A DNA stretch of 60,145 nucleotides from Folioceros fuciformis (GCA_049999805.1 JBNGIO010006272.1:82493-142637); one strand, 5' to 3'; numbered from the stretch's first letter, positions 1 to 12,897 are shown. Made by a program: numbers and translations. Notes: generated from the letters alone by a model not told the origin.

Positions 1-275
1 ACTTCAACTTGTAATACTCCTTCGACTTCAACTTGTAATACTCCCTCAACTTCAACTTGTAATACTCCCTTAAACTTCAACTTGTAATACTCCTTCGACT
101 TCAACTTGTAATACTCCCTCAACTTCAACTTGTAATACTCCCTTAAACTTCAACTTGTAATACTCCTTCGACTTCAACTTGTACTACTCCTTTGACTTCA
201 ATTTGTTCTACTCCTTTGACTTCAACTTGTACTACTTCTTCGACTTCAACTTATAATACTCCTTTAACATTTAAT
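1..275. repeat. 24-bp tandem repeat array with 73-bp higher-order unit
   Basis: The window opens inside a tandem array of units reading ACTTCAACTTGTAATACTCC plus a variable 4-5 base tail. Three tail variants (24, 24 and 25 bp) recur in the same order, giving a 73-bp higher-order unit at 1-73 and 74-146 and a third started at 147. From about 171 the units decay (GTACTACTCC, GTTCTACTCC). The array is cut by the window edge, so its length is unknown. Small ORFs here are products of the repeat. Confidence 0.95.
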
Positions 276-1284
276 AGTATTTTCTTCAACTTTCTCAATA
301 CTTCCTTCACATTAAAGCCTTTCCAAGTTTACCTGAGTTGGTTTCATACCATTGAAGTTAAAAAATATTCCTCCTCATGTACTTATAACATAAGATAGAA
401 CAACTTCATATTCAAATAACGTAAGATAGAGAAGTCACCTCTTCCGATGTTGGTAATATAAGATAGAAAAGCCGAGATCAACATGTCGAATTTGCACAAG
501 AGATAAAAGCTAGAGTTGGCATAAGATAGAAACCCATGGTTAGGGAGGCCTACTTCGCTTCCTTTTCAATATTTGTGTCACACGAAGTGATGGATCTACA
601 TAGAGAAAATAAGTCATTAGTGATAATTTGTATACAAAGCTTTGCTGTTTTTTATTGGATGATAAACATATAAATCATAAGAAAAAAATACTTTTAATAA
701 TAGACAATAATTTCAAGTGCTCACCAATACAATTGCTTTGATGTTGACTTTCAACTTGAGTAGGTTCATGATCCTTAATCATTGGTGTTTCAAGACTATC
801 GCAATTTGTAAGAGATAAATTTACATAACAATGTCTTCGAGAGCATACATCCAAACTCTCCCTTCGAGAGAAAGATCTTCCGCTCATAAATTGCTGTCTT
901 CCTCCCTCCCAAGCTATAGCATCTTAAAGTATGTTAGAACACAAAAACAAACATAATAGTGAAGAAGCAATCGAACAAACATAATAATGAAAAAAGCAAC
1001 CGAAAAATCTTGAACCATGAATACCGATGTTCCATTCCAACAATAAAAAAAGCCATGGAACAATGGTTCCCACCACTAGGAACCACCACTAGCAACTAAT
1101 TCCAAAATTGATAATTTTAACTACTTACATTCATCTTAAAATCCAATAATAAAAAGGACTCATTTTTCAGTTTCACTTTAAAAGAACACTTACCACCAGC
1201 AACAAGTTTTCCAAGTTGAAGGTCTCCGAGATTTCCAAGCTGAAAATCTTCAGCACTTGATAACTGAAAGTAATTTCATCCTTT
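276..1284. other. AT-rich intergenic DNA
   Basis: I see no supported gene here. The stretch is AT-rich. Between about 385 and 535 the word ATAAGATAGAA or a one-base variant occurs four times, 30-65 bp apart. The 3' untranslated part of the minus-strand gene ending at 1285 probably lies at the right end. Confidence 0.5.
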
Positions 1285-2496
1285 TTAGTAATAAATTTCA
1301 TAATAATCTTTTGCAGATTGTAAGAACATATATACTTCTTTCCCAAAAGACTCCTCACATACCTCACTGGATATGAGCAAGGGTGTACGAACGTCCTCCC
1401 TCTCATCGCCATGCCATATAATCAAAGCTTTGTCTAAGTTTTGATGATTATCTCTATCCAAAGTTTTGCTCTCAAAATCTTCATGAACTGGCTCAAGCGG
1501 ATATGTAGGCAATGCCAGGGACTCTTCATCTTTAGCATCTGCAGCAACCGTCATTGTGAACCAAGAACCAAGTATCATTCACTACGACCAATCAGCTTGT
1601 GGAGAGAAGTTAGAATTTCTATTGTACATTGTAAGACCCAATAAATAAGCAAATAAAAATTAATACAATGTTTTTAAGCAACATGAAAAACGCAAAAAAA
1701 AATCCATGCACAGCCAAACACATGGTGAGTACAGAAAAGAAGTCAAAATCCCTGGAAAATGGCATCTCCAGAGACATTGGAAATTCCGAACATGGCAGCA
1801 CGGTATAGACGATTTCATAGCTGGAAACATCACGTTCAGGTATGGCACCCTACCAGCATGTGGAACGGCCGGTGGTTGAATGAGATCGGGAGCAAAACGC
1901 ACTCGATGCTGCGACTTCTTCTTCCCCTTTCTTAAGCAGCCAGAACCGGCATCCGAGCTGCCTTCATAAGGAAGGGAAGAAGAAGTCCCTCCCTGCTCAG
2001 TTCCCCGGTCACCACCAGACCCAGACCCGCCGGAAGGGGAACAGATGACTGAAGCTTTGGGACAAGGAAAAACAGAAAGATTCCTAGGCGGAGGAGGTTC
2101 AGGTTCGTCGTCATCGGACTCCACGATCCAAGAGCGGGGGCGTCTCCTCCTCATCCCAGCACGTACGGGCTTGGCAGCGCACGGCGACTTCGAAGGGCCC
2201 GGCACAGCCGAACACTCGTCCTGCTCCCTCCCACTGTCTCCTATGCCCGCACCTCTGGCTGCAACGAGTTCATCCTCCTCCTCCTCCTTTACCAGAAAAA
2301 GAATCCCGCTTTTGACCTGCTGGTACTCCCTGTCCAAAAACTCCTTCAAATCCTTCACGCTATGGTGACCAGAAAAGAAGCCACCGACGCGGAGGGGAAG
2401 TTCCACCGTCCCTCCTTTTCGATTCCGCCGAACGGAGAGCTCGCAGCCATAGTCGCTGCCGGGCTGCCACGCCACCCGCGAGTAAGCACGCGCCAT
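1285..2496 (-). CDS. Unknown protein, paralog of the gene at 8893-10203
   Basis: Two-exon model on the minus strand: exon 1 2496-1854, exon 2 1538-1285, 298 aa, reading phase closed across the intron. I do not recognise the family. Exon 1 begins MARAYSRVAW and carries a block around residues 34-52 with LRVGGFFSGHHSVKDLKE, a basic stretch RRRRPRSW followed by an acidic ESDDDEPEP tract, a CPKAS word, SSDAGSG and RFAPDL. All of these recur in the same order in the plus-strand gene at 8893. The acidic and basic low-complexity tracts suggest a disordered or nuclear protein, which is inference. Exon 2 is charged and unlike exon 2 of the paralog. The donor (CTG|GTAGGG) sits at the same place and phase in both copies. 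Exon 2 is the less certain half. Confidence 0.5.
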
Positions 2497-3130
2497 GCCG
2501 AAGAAGTGCAGCCGCGCAGGCGTTGGCGCAGCGCCCTGCCTCTCCTTCTCCCACAATCCTTAATCTCAGACACCGCCGCCGGATTCCTGCACTAGCCGAA
2601 CAGAACAGGCTAAAAATTGCCGGCCGCGCCGAAAACTCCAGAGCCTCCAGATGGACGGCGCCATCTGAGTTCCCGCCAGCAAGCGAATCCCTCCGAATCA
2701 CAACTTCCGGCAGCGAATCGGGATCCTCTCGCGGTTCACGCCTGGCGCCGGATGAAGAGCGTATGCGGTCGAGAGCGGGAGCGGCAGAAATGATAGGCAA
2801 GACGACAGTCTGGCCACGATGTGCACTCAGAGACACCAGAGGCGAGGAGTCATTATTTGAGAGAACGGCAGCGAGAATTCCGCCCTCTGCGGCTCTCTCA
2901 TTCGCTAGCCAGCTCGTCCCTGATCCCGCGACCCGTGCATCGCTTTTGTGCGCGGCACGTCTCAAACTAGTTGCTTCTCGAATGCCGAGATAAACAGTGA
3001 GCTTCCTCGAAAGCTACGGGCCGCAGGGTATTGTATACATACAGCTCCTTCCGCCCCGTTCTCTTACAGACTCTAGGCGGCGGGCACAGCGGCCATCATG
3101 ACACCCGCCTTCGTACTCGCACCTGCGGCC
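1854..3130 (-). repeat. Left arm of a diverged inverted duplication
   Basis: The minus strand from about 3130 to 1854 (5' flank plus exon 1 of the unknown gene) is similar throughout to the plus strand from about 8305 to 9541. The similarity includes upstream non-coding words such as GTAAGAGAACGGG, GGACGAGCTGGCTAGCGA and CGGAATTCTCGCTGCC. The arms are clearly diverged. They stop matching at the exon 1 donor. About 5.2 kb lies between them. Confidence 0.85.
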
Positions 3131-3334
3131 GGGGTGTGTCATTTATATTTCCTGTCCTTGGGGTCAGTTGTATTTAATGATAAGTATCCAGTAATTAATG
3201 CATCCGTAACCGTCATAAGTTGCTGTTTGTCATAAGTTGCTGTTTGTGGGAAGTTGTGTAAAACCATTCACCACAAGAGCACCCAATCAGGAAGCACCGG
3301 TCAGCCTAGGATCTAACCTACTCACTTCACCAAT

Positions 3335-5015
3335 TGAATTGTACATCATGCTCAACTCCCATGGTACTCCATTGTAAGCAGGCTCTAAACTGTGCTCAAC
3401 TCTCTTGTTGCAAGTGGACTTCAAATCCTACTCCACTCCCATGGCACCTCAATGTGATGCAAGTAGACTCTAGACCATACTCAACTCTCATGATACGGCA
3501 ATGCAGTGCAAGTAGACTCTAGACCATACTCAACTCTCACGGCACGATTATGTAATGCAAGTGCACTCTCTATCGTACTCAACTCTCACAGCACTCTCGA
3601 TCGTACTCAACTCTCACAACACGATAATGCTCTAGATCATTCTCAACTCTCACGGCACGGCAATGTAGTGCAAGTGCACTCTCGATAGTACTCAACTCTC
3701 ACAACATGGCAATGTAGTGCAAGTGCACTCTCGATCGTACTCAACTCTCACAACATGGCAATGTAGTGCAAGTGCACTCTCGATTGTACTCAACTCTCAC
3801 AACACGGCAATGTAGTGCAAGTGCACTCTCGATCGTACTCAACTTTCACAACACGGCAATGTAGTGCAACTGCACTCTCGATCGTACTCAACTCTCACAA
3901 CACGGCAATGTAGCGCAAGTGCACTCTCGATTGTACTCAACTCTCACAACACGGCAATGTAGCGCAAGTGCACTCTCGATTGTACTCAACTCTCACAACA
4001 CGACAATGTAGTGCAAGTGCACTCTCGATTGTACTCAACTCTTACAACACGACAATGTAGTGCAAGTGCACTCTTGATCGTACTCAACTCTCACAACAAC
4101 ACGGCAATGTAGTCACGTCAATGTAGTGCAAGTGCACTCTCAATCGTACTCAGCTCTCACAACACGGTAATGTAGTGCAAGTGCACTCTCGATCGTACTC
4201 ACTCTCGATCGTACTCAACTCTCACAACACAGCAATGTAGTGCAAGTGCACTCTCGATCGTACTCAATTCTCACAACACGGCAATGTAGTGCAAGTGCAT
4301 TCTCGATCGTACTCAACTCTCACAACACAATAATGTAGGGCAAGTGGACTCTAGATCGTTCTCAACTCTCACGACACGGCAATGTAGTGCAAGTGGACTC
4401 TAGATCGTTCTCAACTCTCACGACACGGCAATGTAGTGCAAGTGGACTCTAGATCGTTCTCAACTCTCATGACACAACACGGCAATGCAATGTAATGCAA
4501 GTGGACTCTAGATCGTTCTCAACTCTCACAACACGGCACTATGTTGCAAGTAGACTCTAAATTGTTCTACTCAACCAGCATTAAGTTGTACTCGGTTCTC
4601 ACGATGCAACGCCACGTTGTAAGTACACTAGATCTAAGTTGTACTGAAATCTTACAAGAGAGCTCTTAATCGCATTCAACTCTCACGATACAACATTGCA
4701 AGAAGCCAACACTCAACTCTCAAAACATTGTGCCAAGCTCTAAGTAGCCCACCTATGATTATACGGACTCAACTCTCACAATATGGTGCCAGGTTTGAGT
4801 ACACACCTATTCATTCCACAACTTTGATCGTACCAACCCTCACAACATGTGACTAGGCTCCAAGTAGCTCACGCTACCCATGTACTCATTCCACAACTTT
4901 AATTTGATTGCACTAAAGTCTCACAACATTAGGCTTCAAGTAGCGTACCTATTCATTCCATGAGAGTTAAACGCACAACTTTGATCTTGTACTCAACTCT
5001 CAGAATCTGGCAATA
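3335..5015. repeat. 49-bp satellite array
   Basis: About 25 head-to-tail copies of a 49-bp unit, containing CAACTCTCACAACACGGCAA followed by a GTGCAAGTGCACTCTCGATC-type segment. The period was measured directly: for example, the CTCAACT starts at 3789 and 3838 are 49 bp apart. Copies are most uniform from about 3650 to 4330. They are degenerate at the left edge and decay to isolated CTCAACTCTCAC words by about 5015. Short ORFs across it are repeat artefacts. Confidence 0.95.
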
Positions 5016-5089
5016 GGGCTTCAAGTTGCCTAATGTGTACCCCACGACTTGCAAACCACTTGCTTGAGGTAGTACTTTATATGTTCTTA

Positions 5090-5420
5090 AGGCTTCCAAT
5101 AGAGTTTGGCGATCTATATCCAAGGAGTTGCCACTTGCTCTCCAAGGGGGTGTGCCACTGGCCTTCCAAGGGTGCTGCCACTCTTCCAATAGAGTTTGGC
5201 GATTAATATCCAAGGAGTTGGCACTTGCCTTCCAAGGGCGCGTCGGTTTAGGGTTCCAAGGGTGCTACCACTACTCTTCTTATAGAGTTTGGCGATCTCC
5301 ATCCAAGGGAGTTGCCACTTGCCTTCTAAGGGGCTACTAGTAGGCTTCCCAAAGGGCCTGCCATTGGTATTCCAAAGGGGTTGCCATTGGTCTTCCAAGG
5401 GGGCTCCCACTATCCTTTGA
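5090..5420. repeat. About 90-bp tandem repeat family
   Basis: The word AGAGTTTGGCGAT recurs at 5101, 5191 and 5284 (spacing 90 and 93 bp), each time followed by a CCAAGGAGTTG-like segment. Shorter CTTCCAAGGG words lie in between. This is a repeat family separate from the 49-bp satellite next to it. Confidence 0.85.
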
Positions 5421-5644
5421 CTCTAGTCAAGCTTGCTCTCTAAGTTCTTCAGGCTTGCTCTCCAAGCTCTCCACACTAGGCTCACAACCCAATCTTCTCC
5501 TCAAGGAGTGAGTGTTTCCCAAAAGCTTGGCTTTCTAGCCCTTGCTACTTACACATGCATGCATTGAGGAGGAGTGTTCCTAAAAGCCTGGCTTTCCTTT
5601 AGCTTTTGTTGCATACACATGCAACCACCCACTCTCTTAGCAAA

Positions 5645-5830
5645 TTTGCATCAAGCATGCAACACATGCATCTTTAGCAGGGCAATATGAAGCATGCCAT
5701 ACATGCATCTTTAGGTGAGCAACATCAAGCATGCCACACATGCATCTTCAGGTGGGCAACATCAAGCATGCAACACATGCATCTTCAGTTGGGCAACAAG
5801 AAGCATGCAACACATACATCTTCAAGGCAT
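5645..5830. repeat. About 37-bp tandem repeat
   Basis: Roughly five copies of a unit built on AAGCATGCAACACATGCATC followed by TTCAGGTGGGCAACATC-like sequence. The unit is rich in GCATGC and ATGCAT palindromes. The copies are diverged. Confidence 0.85.
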
Positions 5831-5989
5831 CTCTAAATGAGTTTTTATGTTTTTTTTTTTTAACATTCAATTTTCACCTGGTTTTATTTGTGCCCATTGT
5901 TACATACCCTTTGTTGTCAAATGCGTGTCCAAGGAAAACTGAAACAAAAAATTCATCAGTTCTATACTTTATATAATTGGAACTACGTA

Positions 5990-8300
5990 CGAAAACATCG
6001 GTTTATGGCAATGAAAGGGCATCTACTTCAACAACTAAAGGGCAAAGGCTGCTAGGAAGGCGAGGGAAGGGCCCATGGTAGGCACCCTCGCCAACGGCGT
6101 GCGTACGAGACCTTGCAGGACGCCGGAGGGACAGGTGTGAGGGCAACGAAGGAGCCACGAAGGTGGGGGGGCGCTGGGGAGGGCGCCGATTGCGTGTCCT
6201 TTCCACATCTCGGGTGGGGCACCTACCATCGACGCAAGAGTCCTACAGCCTGCACGATGTGTGTGCATGTTTCACGTCTCTTCCCACGAGGAAGATAATG
6301 GCAAGCTCTACACTTTAGGCTTTACTTGTGAATTGCAGTATTCCCGAGGGTACGACCCGCGTGTGTTGTCCGCTTTTCTTGCTCTCGAGAGGGAGCTGGT
6401 TCCTAGATTGTGGCTAACAATGCATCGGGCGCCTTACGCTCGACGAAAAAGGAGGAAAAGAAGAAAAAGCTGGTTTCTGGACTTTGGCTGACCCACGGGT
6501 CAAGCCTTCCGAAAGCCATTGAAACTCGCTGGGATGAACTTCGTTCTTCCCGGTTAGAGACCTTCTCAGGCTGTTCTCTGGTAACGCCAGGAATAAGGAG
6601 GACTACGATCGTGGGTCTTGTTGTCGTGTACCAGCATGGCATTGCTGCCAACTCTCCGGACAACAAATTCAAATGTGGAATGACAACAGGACAAACGCTT
6701 GCCTGGTCCGAGAAGAAACTGAACTGCAAGAGCGGTACCACATCAGACATTCCTGCCATCATCTCCAGCATAACACTGACACTTTTCATGGAAGCCTGGC
6801 CTGAGCACTGTGACCTTCCCTTTCCGAGAGCCAGTAGACACTTCACCTAACACTGGAAAGCTGCCCAGCAGGCCATTTTATGGACTGCACACAGCGACGG
6901 ACGACCGCCAGCCAGGCCAGTGTACGAGTACTAGCACTTTCCACCTTGTCACCGGATGTACACGAAGAACGGTCTCAGTGCTGGACAAACTTGAAAGTGA
7001 GCTCATAATGGTCCAGGGGCTGCACTTGCAAGCCAGGCCACTGATCCCACCTTTGCAGGACAGTGCTGCTTCCACCAACTTACTGAAACACAATCGATTG
7101 ATCTCCGGGCCTGAGATTGCAATTTCTGCCTGTCATGCTTCCAAAATCAGTATCATCGATAACAGACCTGCCCCACAAATTCCAACCGAACAAAACTTAT
7201 TACTTGCTGCAGGGTGTCAGCTTGATGCACAAAGGTGTCGGCCACCATCATTTCGCTGTAGTCGGGGCAGCTCGGTAGTGGGTGCCCGTCCAGTCCATCA
7301 TCGACGGAGTGAATCAACTACTTGAGCTCCTTGACAGTTGTTCGAGGATCAGATCCACTATTTTAGTTCCGAATTTGGCTGTGCTTGTATCCTCCCGAGT
7401 CTGGGCAGGAGTTGCAAGCTGCAAATTCGTATTTTGTCACAACCTTCATCTGGCGATCGGGCCATGAAGCATCCAGTTTCCAAAACGGACTCGGGATTGA
7501 AAAATGTGACTGTCACACAAATTGAAAGGTTGGAGGCCTGGAACAAAAAGCTAGCACAAACATTTTTGAGGCAGAACATACAGTAGACAACTTCGATGAT
7601 TCAGTGATCAAGGCGAACATAAAGGAATGTAAACTGTCGCAGAAGGCGAGATTATTGAGCATGGGCAGGAGTGAGGGTGCATGGTGCGCTGCACAGGCAT
7701 GCACTGTACACCTAGCCATGTTCGACACCCTGACTGCAGACTACTGGTTTAATGAATGGAAGGGGTCAAGCTCATCAACGATCGCGAGTTGGAGAGACAA
7801 GCTGCTCCTGAACCCTACGTAGGAGCATTGTGGGTATGTCCATGACGGAATTATCGTCGGTCTGAAAGATGTCTGAAAGCCTGTGGTTAGTACTGCTAGC
7901 AGCTTAGTGCATCCGCGTATAGCATTCTAGACTGTATGGTCCGAGAGCTTATCGAATTTATTGTGTATGGCGTCCCGAAAGATGCTGACACCACGTGTTT
8001 GAAACACCGCTGACTGTGGAGATGGTGAATTTTGTGCGACGACGTCTCGATCGCCTATGGACCGGACTCAGCGACCCAAACAATTTGAGCAGCACAAACA
8101 CCTAGCTAGCGAGGCAAGCACACCCTTCTATTTCCCAGTCTCTGATCATCAACACCTACCGATGTACCGTATGCACACTCTTTTGTTTCCCAGTCTCTGA
8201 TCATCAACATCTAACGAGGTATGCACACCCTCGAATGCTGAGATATAATCCAGGTCTTTACCACAAGAACAAAAACAATGTCTCAGAATTCCGTGTGTTC
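5990..8300. other. Spacer without a supported gene
   Basis: Several open frames of 60-170 codons lie on both strands, including overlapping ones of similar length at 6403-6850. None has a recognisable domain, a consistent exon chain or a strand preference. A frame at about 7525-7822 is open for roughly 98 codons, but I could not link it to other exons. At 8122-8215 a roughly 45-bp segment containing TTTCCCAGTCTCTGATCATC occurs twice about 52 bp apart. Decayed genic or transposon DNA is possible. Confidence 0.4.
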
Positions 8301-8304
8301 AAGT

Positions 8305-9541
8305 CAGGAGGCGGGTGTGATAGGCGCCGCTGTGTCCGCCGCCTCGAGCTGTAAGAGAACGGGCATAAGAAGCAGCTGTATGTAGATGATAGCACGGAGC
8401 TTTTGAAAGAAGCTGGCTGTTTACCTAGGCATTCACGAGTCTGCGATCTTGAGACGTGTGGTGAACGTCGGGATCAGGGACGAGCTGGCTAGCGACTAAG
8501 AGGGCCGCTGAAAGCGGAATTCTCGCTGCCTCGATCACTGACTAGGTCTCCGCACCAAAGTCATCGATCCAGAGCACGGCATGGCCAGAGGTTCCCACGC
8601 TCTTAGATCAGTTTTGCCGTTCCCGCTCTAATCCTGTCACGCTCCTCCTGGATCCGGAACGACGCGTGGATACTGATTCGCCACCGGCTAGTTGTGGTTT
8701 GGAGATTTGCTTGGAGGCAGGATCTCAGATTGCGTCGTCCTCCTGAAGGCTCTTGAGTTCTCCACGCGGCCGGCAATTTTCAGCCTCTTCTCTACCATTC
8801 ATTCGCGTAGCAATCCGTCGGCGGCGCCTGAGGATTTTGGCAGCTCTAGAGGTGGGGGCGCTGCGCCTGCACGGCTGCACCTCTTGTGCAGCATGGCGCG
8901 GGTCTACTCGCTGGTGGTGTGGCAGCTCGACCGCGAGGACGTCTGCAGGCTCTTCGTTAGGCGGGAAGGGGGAGGAGGGCCGGTGCAGCTTCGTCTGCGC
9001 GTCGGCGGCTTCTTTGCTGGTCACCACAGCGTGAAGGATCTGAAGGAGAGCATAGTTAGGGAGCGAAAGGAGCATGACAGGAGGATTCGGGCCTTGGTGG
9101 AGGGGCGGAAGGGAGAACCCGTTGCAGCCGGACGTGTGGTCAGAGGAGACATTGAGCGGGAGCATGAGCAGCGTTCGGCTGTGTCTGACCCCTCGCAGAC
9201 GCCGTGCGCTGTGGAGCCGGTGCGAATTCGGACGAGGAGGAGAAGCGTGCGAGCCTGGGTTGTGGAGTCCGATGAAGATGAACCTGAACCGGAACCTGAA
9301 CCTCTTCGGCCTAAGAATTTCGCTTCTCTCGGTGCTTGTCCCAAGGCTTCACTCAGCTGCTCCACTCCCGGAGTACATGGTGGTGAGCAGGGAACTTTGC
9401 AGGGAAGCAACGTGTCTGCCGTTCGGAATGATCAGAGCTCGGATGCCGGCTCTGGCGGCCAGAGGGACCGGAATACGACCCTGAGGCATCCAGGCCGTTT
9501 TGCTCCCGATCTGGTTCAAACGACGGCCGTTCCACAGGCTG
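8305..9541 (+). repeat. Right arm of the inverted duplication
   Basis: This is the plus-strand partner of the left arm at 1854-3130. It includes about 590 bp of upstream flank and the whole of exon 1 of the gene at 8893. Similarity ends at the exon 1 donor (CTG|GTAGAG), after which the intron and second exon are unrelated to those of the left copy. Confidence 0.85.
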
Positions 9542-10203
9542 GTAGAGTTTCCGACTTTTTTTTGCCGCATTTATATTTTTATCATGAATTTTATAATATT
9601 TTTTATTCATCAAAGTTTGTAATAATTCATACTATAAAGTCTAAATTCTCACCAGAAGTTTGTCCAACTGAAAGTGCTATGTTACCATGGTTTGGTTTCA
9701 ATTCCTTTGTTCCTTCATGAAATGAGAGTCAACATATATGATATGCATTAGAGAAGTATGTCTTATTGAGGGTGGCTGCTGCAGGTGAGGAAGGTGCATA
9801 TGCACAAGACATGTGTGGAACAAATATGTCTCTTGATAAAGAGGAAGGTGCATATGCACAAGACATGTGTGGAACAAATATGTCTCTAGATAAAGCTGTA
9901 CCTATAGGTGGGGATGGTGCACATTCACAAGGCCTGCGTGGAACAAATACATCTCTTGATAAAGCTTTGCTTACTGGTGGAGATGGTGCACATTCACAAG
10001 GCATGGGTGGAGCAAATATATCTGTTTATAAAACGTTGCCTCCAGATAATAGTGAACGGTGTAGAATAATAGAAGAATTGCATTTATCTCCAGAGTTGGT
10101 CATCAAAGACCTCATCGAAACCTTACAGGCAAAAATGGAATCTTACAAGAAAATCTTGGAGGATAGAAGAACGGCGTGCATCTCCAAAGTTGCTCATGAA
10201 TGA
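8893..10203 (+). CDS. Unknown protein with internally repeated C-terminus
   Basis: Two exons, 8893-9541 and 9785-10203, 355 aa, phase 1 junction closed. ATG 8893 is chosen because the MARVYSLVVW start matches the MARAYSRVAW start of the paralog. Exon 1 carries the shared GHHSVKDLKE block (residues about 43-52), a basic RTRRRSVRAW stretch followed by ESDEDEPEPEPEP, CPKAS, SSDAGSG and RFAPDL. Exon 2 starts with two perfect copies of an 18-residue unit (EEGAYAQDMCGTNMSLDK, 54 bp each) and two looser ones (GGDGAHSQG...). It ends in a helical, charged tail with LIETLQAKM. The family is unknown to me. The acidic low-complexity part resembles nuclear disordered proteins in general, which is weak evidence. 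Confidence 0.55.
9787..10045 (+). repeat. In-frame 54/69-bp tandem repeats inside exon 2
   Basis: Two almost identical 54-bp units (from 9787 and 9841) encode the same 18 residues. Two diverged, longer units follow that keep GCACATTCACAAGG and ACAAATACATCTCT. The array keeps the reading frame, which supports the region being translated. Confidence 0.85.
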
Positions 10204-10322
10204 TCAGATTGGAAGATAGAAGAACGCAGTGCATCTCCAAAGTTGCTCATGAATGATCAGATTGGAAGATATAAGAATGGCATGCATCTCCAAAGTTGCT
10301 CATGAATGATCAAGATTGGAAG
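10159..10322 (+). repeat. About 54-bp tandem repeat spanning the stop codon
   Basis: Three copies of a unit with CATCTCCAAAGTTGCTCATG, each followed by AATGATCAGATTGGAAG-like sequence. The first copy contains the stop codon of the unknown gene. The other two lie in its 3' flank. Confidence 0.85.
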
Positions 10323-11300
10323 CTGACCGGCAAAGAGTAGGATGAACAAACACGGTACCCTTCAATTGTTAAGATTAAAAGATCTCCAACTTGGAGAGAG
10401 ATCTCCAAGGAAGTCTCTTATAAAGTGTGGTATCACATGGATTGAAGAATGAATGCAGTTCAACAATGAAAAGTTCCTTTTGAAGTATATGGATCATACG
10501 GATTGAAGAATGAATGCAGTTCAACAATGAAAAGCCCAAAAGAGCAATACTGGTAGAAAGAAGACCAAAAAAGTAGTTGCCCTAATATTGATAGGAGCTA
10601 TAGTATTAAGAAGTCAGAGAAGAATGTCACACGTGTCCTGGAGGGCTGGACATGTGCGTCACTTGAATAATTGTTTAAATTATATATATATATATAACTT
10701 GTAACAAACTGCTATATATAATATATCAAATAATTTATGAACATGATTGCACAAGTGTCCAAAGGGAGATATCGGCGCATGCTTCACGCTTTGCGTCCAC
10801 TGGAGTGGATCATTGCGCAGACCCGGCACTTGTTGGAAGCGCAGCGGGCTGCCAATTTTGGGTCGTGGTTCGTGGTCAGCATCAGAAGGAGGGACAAATG
10901 CACATGCCCCTTGGCAGCTGTAGCCGCAGAATCGGGAGCTGTCGAATAGACTTGTCAGACAGGAAACAATAAACGAACGGTACGGCTGGTGAGCACAGGG
11001 GCTCCACGCTCCACCGATTCCCCTATGTGCAGCGTGAGGCCCTCCCAATTTCACCTCGACGGACAGTGAGTGGAGGCGAGACAGGCCAACATCACTCCCC
11101 CACTCGTTGTAACTGTGAAGTTGCCTCACGCCAGCCGGGCCATGGGATGAACGGCCTGTAACTGGATGCCCGGGCCTGGTTTTGACGAGCGGTGATCTGT
11201 GTTTATGTGACGGCTCGGGTTCCAGGTCCAGGTCCACGTCCAGTCCAGGCTCCCGACCACATGGGCCCGGCGCCGGGGACGCTGGAACGCGGTGGCGGCA
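10323..11300. other. Intergenic stretch before the GT47 gene
   Basis: No gene is supported. A 35-bp direct repeat (core GAATGAATGCAGTTCAACAA) occurs at 10439 and 10500. A short AT dinucleotide run lies at 10680-10696. The promoter and 5' leader of the glycosyltransferase gene should lie at the right end. A 548-codon minus-strand frame covering 10680-12326 is only the antisense shadow of that gene. Confidence 0.5.
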
Positions 11301-12897
11301 ATGGCGCCCCGGAGGAGCGGGCGGAGGCAGGAGGAGGGGGGGCAGCGCAAGTTGGGGAAGGCTCGGCACCGGCTGCTGGGATTTATGGGCTTGGGGCTGT
11401 CGATTCTTGGCGTCTGGATCGCGCTGTGGGTGGCTCAAACGCTGGCTGATGATCCCCGGCTGTTTATGCCCGCCTGGCGGAAGCAGGATCGGAGGGTGAG
11501 GCTGACGGAGGAGGTGGGGACGGGCGCGGCACGGGGTGCGAACGTGAGCGGGTTTGAGAGCCGAGGTGGGACTGGGGATTTGGTGGGTTCGTGTGGTTGT
11601 TGCTGGAATGGAGGAGTTGTTGGGCGGGAGTGCATTGCATTTTTTTAATCTGGGATTGAGGGTGCGGGTGGTTGATTGTGGGCGATTGAAGGGGTCGTGG
11701 AGGACGAGGGGCCCGGGGCAGGAGTTGGCGGAGAGGCGTACCACGATTCGCAGGTGCTGCGCCGGGACTATGAGGAGATGGTGAAGACGTTCAAGGTGTT
11801 CGTCTACCCGGTGAAGGAAAATGATCCGTTCAGGGACATTTTGGAGCCAGTAGAGCACGAGCCGACTGGGAATTATGCCAGCGAGAGCTACTTCAAGAAG
11901 CTGCTGCTCAAGAGCAACTTCGTCACCACAGATGCCCGGGAGGCGCATCTCTTTTTTATGCCCTTTTCTATAGCCACCATGAGGCATGACCCTCGGATCG
12001 GGGTGGACGGGATCCAGGATTTTGTGAGCGATTACGTGGAGGCCATCAGGCAGGAATGGCCGTTCTGGAACCGGACGGGGGGTGCAGACCACTTCTACCT
12101 GGCCTGCCATTCCGTGGCCCGAGACGCCATGAAGAAGGCGTTGGATGTGAGGATCCATTCCATCCAGCTGGTTTGCTCCTCCAGCTACTACTTGCACGGG
12201 TTCATTCCACATAAGGATGCCTCTGTGCCGCAGATCTGGCCCAGGAAGGGCGGGGCGGCGGGTGCCGAGTCGGCAGAGCAGAGGTGAACGTTGTTTCCGA
12301 TGCGTGCCCGGCAAATTCCAAGCCATGGATGATAGATACTGCGACGTGCGATTTCGTGTGTGGTCACGTTCCCAGGGCCGCTGCTTTACCTCTTGTCACG
12401 TCGTGTGCAGGAAGGTCCTTGCGTTCTTCGCTGGAGCAGGGAATTCGCCTGTGCGAGCGGCTGTTGTCAAGAAATGGAAGAAAGACAAGGAGATGAAACT
12501 CTATGGGCATAGAATACGAAGGCCTTACGACCAAGCCCTCCTCACAAGCAAGTTCTGTCTCCATGTCAAGGGCTTCGAAGTGAACACAGCTCGGGTCGCC
12601 GACGCCATCTACTACGGCTGCGTTCCAGTGATCATAGCCAACTACTATGATCTTCCGTTCAATGACATTTTAGATTGGAGCAAGTTCTCTGTGGTGGTCA
12701 CCACGGAGGACGTTCCCCTCCTGAAGCCCATCCTCAAGGCCATCTCGGACGAACAGTACCGAAAATTGCATAGAAACGTCATCCAAGTAAAAAAGCATTT
12801 TATTTGGCATGAAACGTCTCAACCTTATGACGCGTTTCACATGCTGATGTACGAGCTTTGGTTGAGAAGGCATGTATTGAGGCACTCTGTGTTTTAA
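11301..12897 (+). CDS. Exostosin-like (GT47) glycosyltransferase
   Basis: Three exons, 11301-11565, 11722-12283 and 12411-12897, encode 437 aa with closed phase. The first intron contains an in-frame stop, so it must be spliced. This is a Golgi type II membrane enzyme: short basic N-terminus, one anchor helix at about residues 26-45, then a stem and the catalytic domain. Family landmarks are KTFKVFVYP at the start of the domain, EAHLFFMPF, the HKD near IPHKDASVPQIWPR, and the conserved VLAFFAGAGNSPVR that begins exon 3. FCLHVKGFEVNTARVADAIYYGCVPVII is the usual sugar-nucleotide-binding segment. Plant GT47 enzymes build hemicellulose and pectin; the sugar used here cannot be told. Its 3' end faces that of the PHD gene 350 bp away. 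The exon 1/2 junction is the least certain part. Confidence 0.87.
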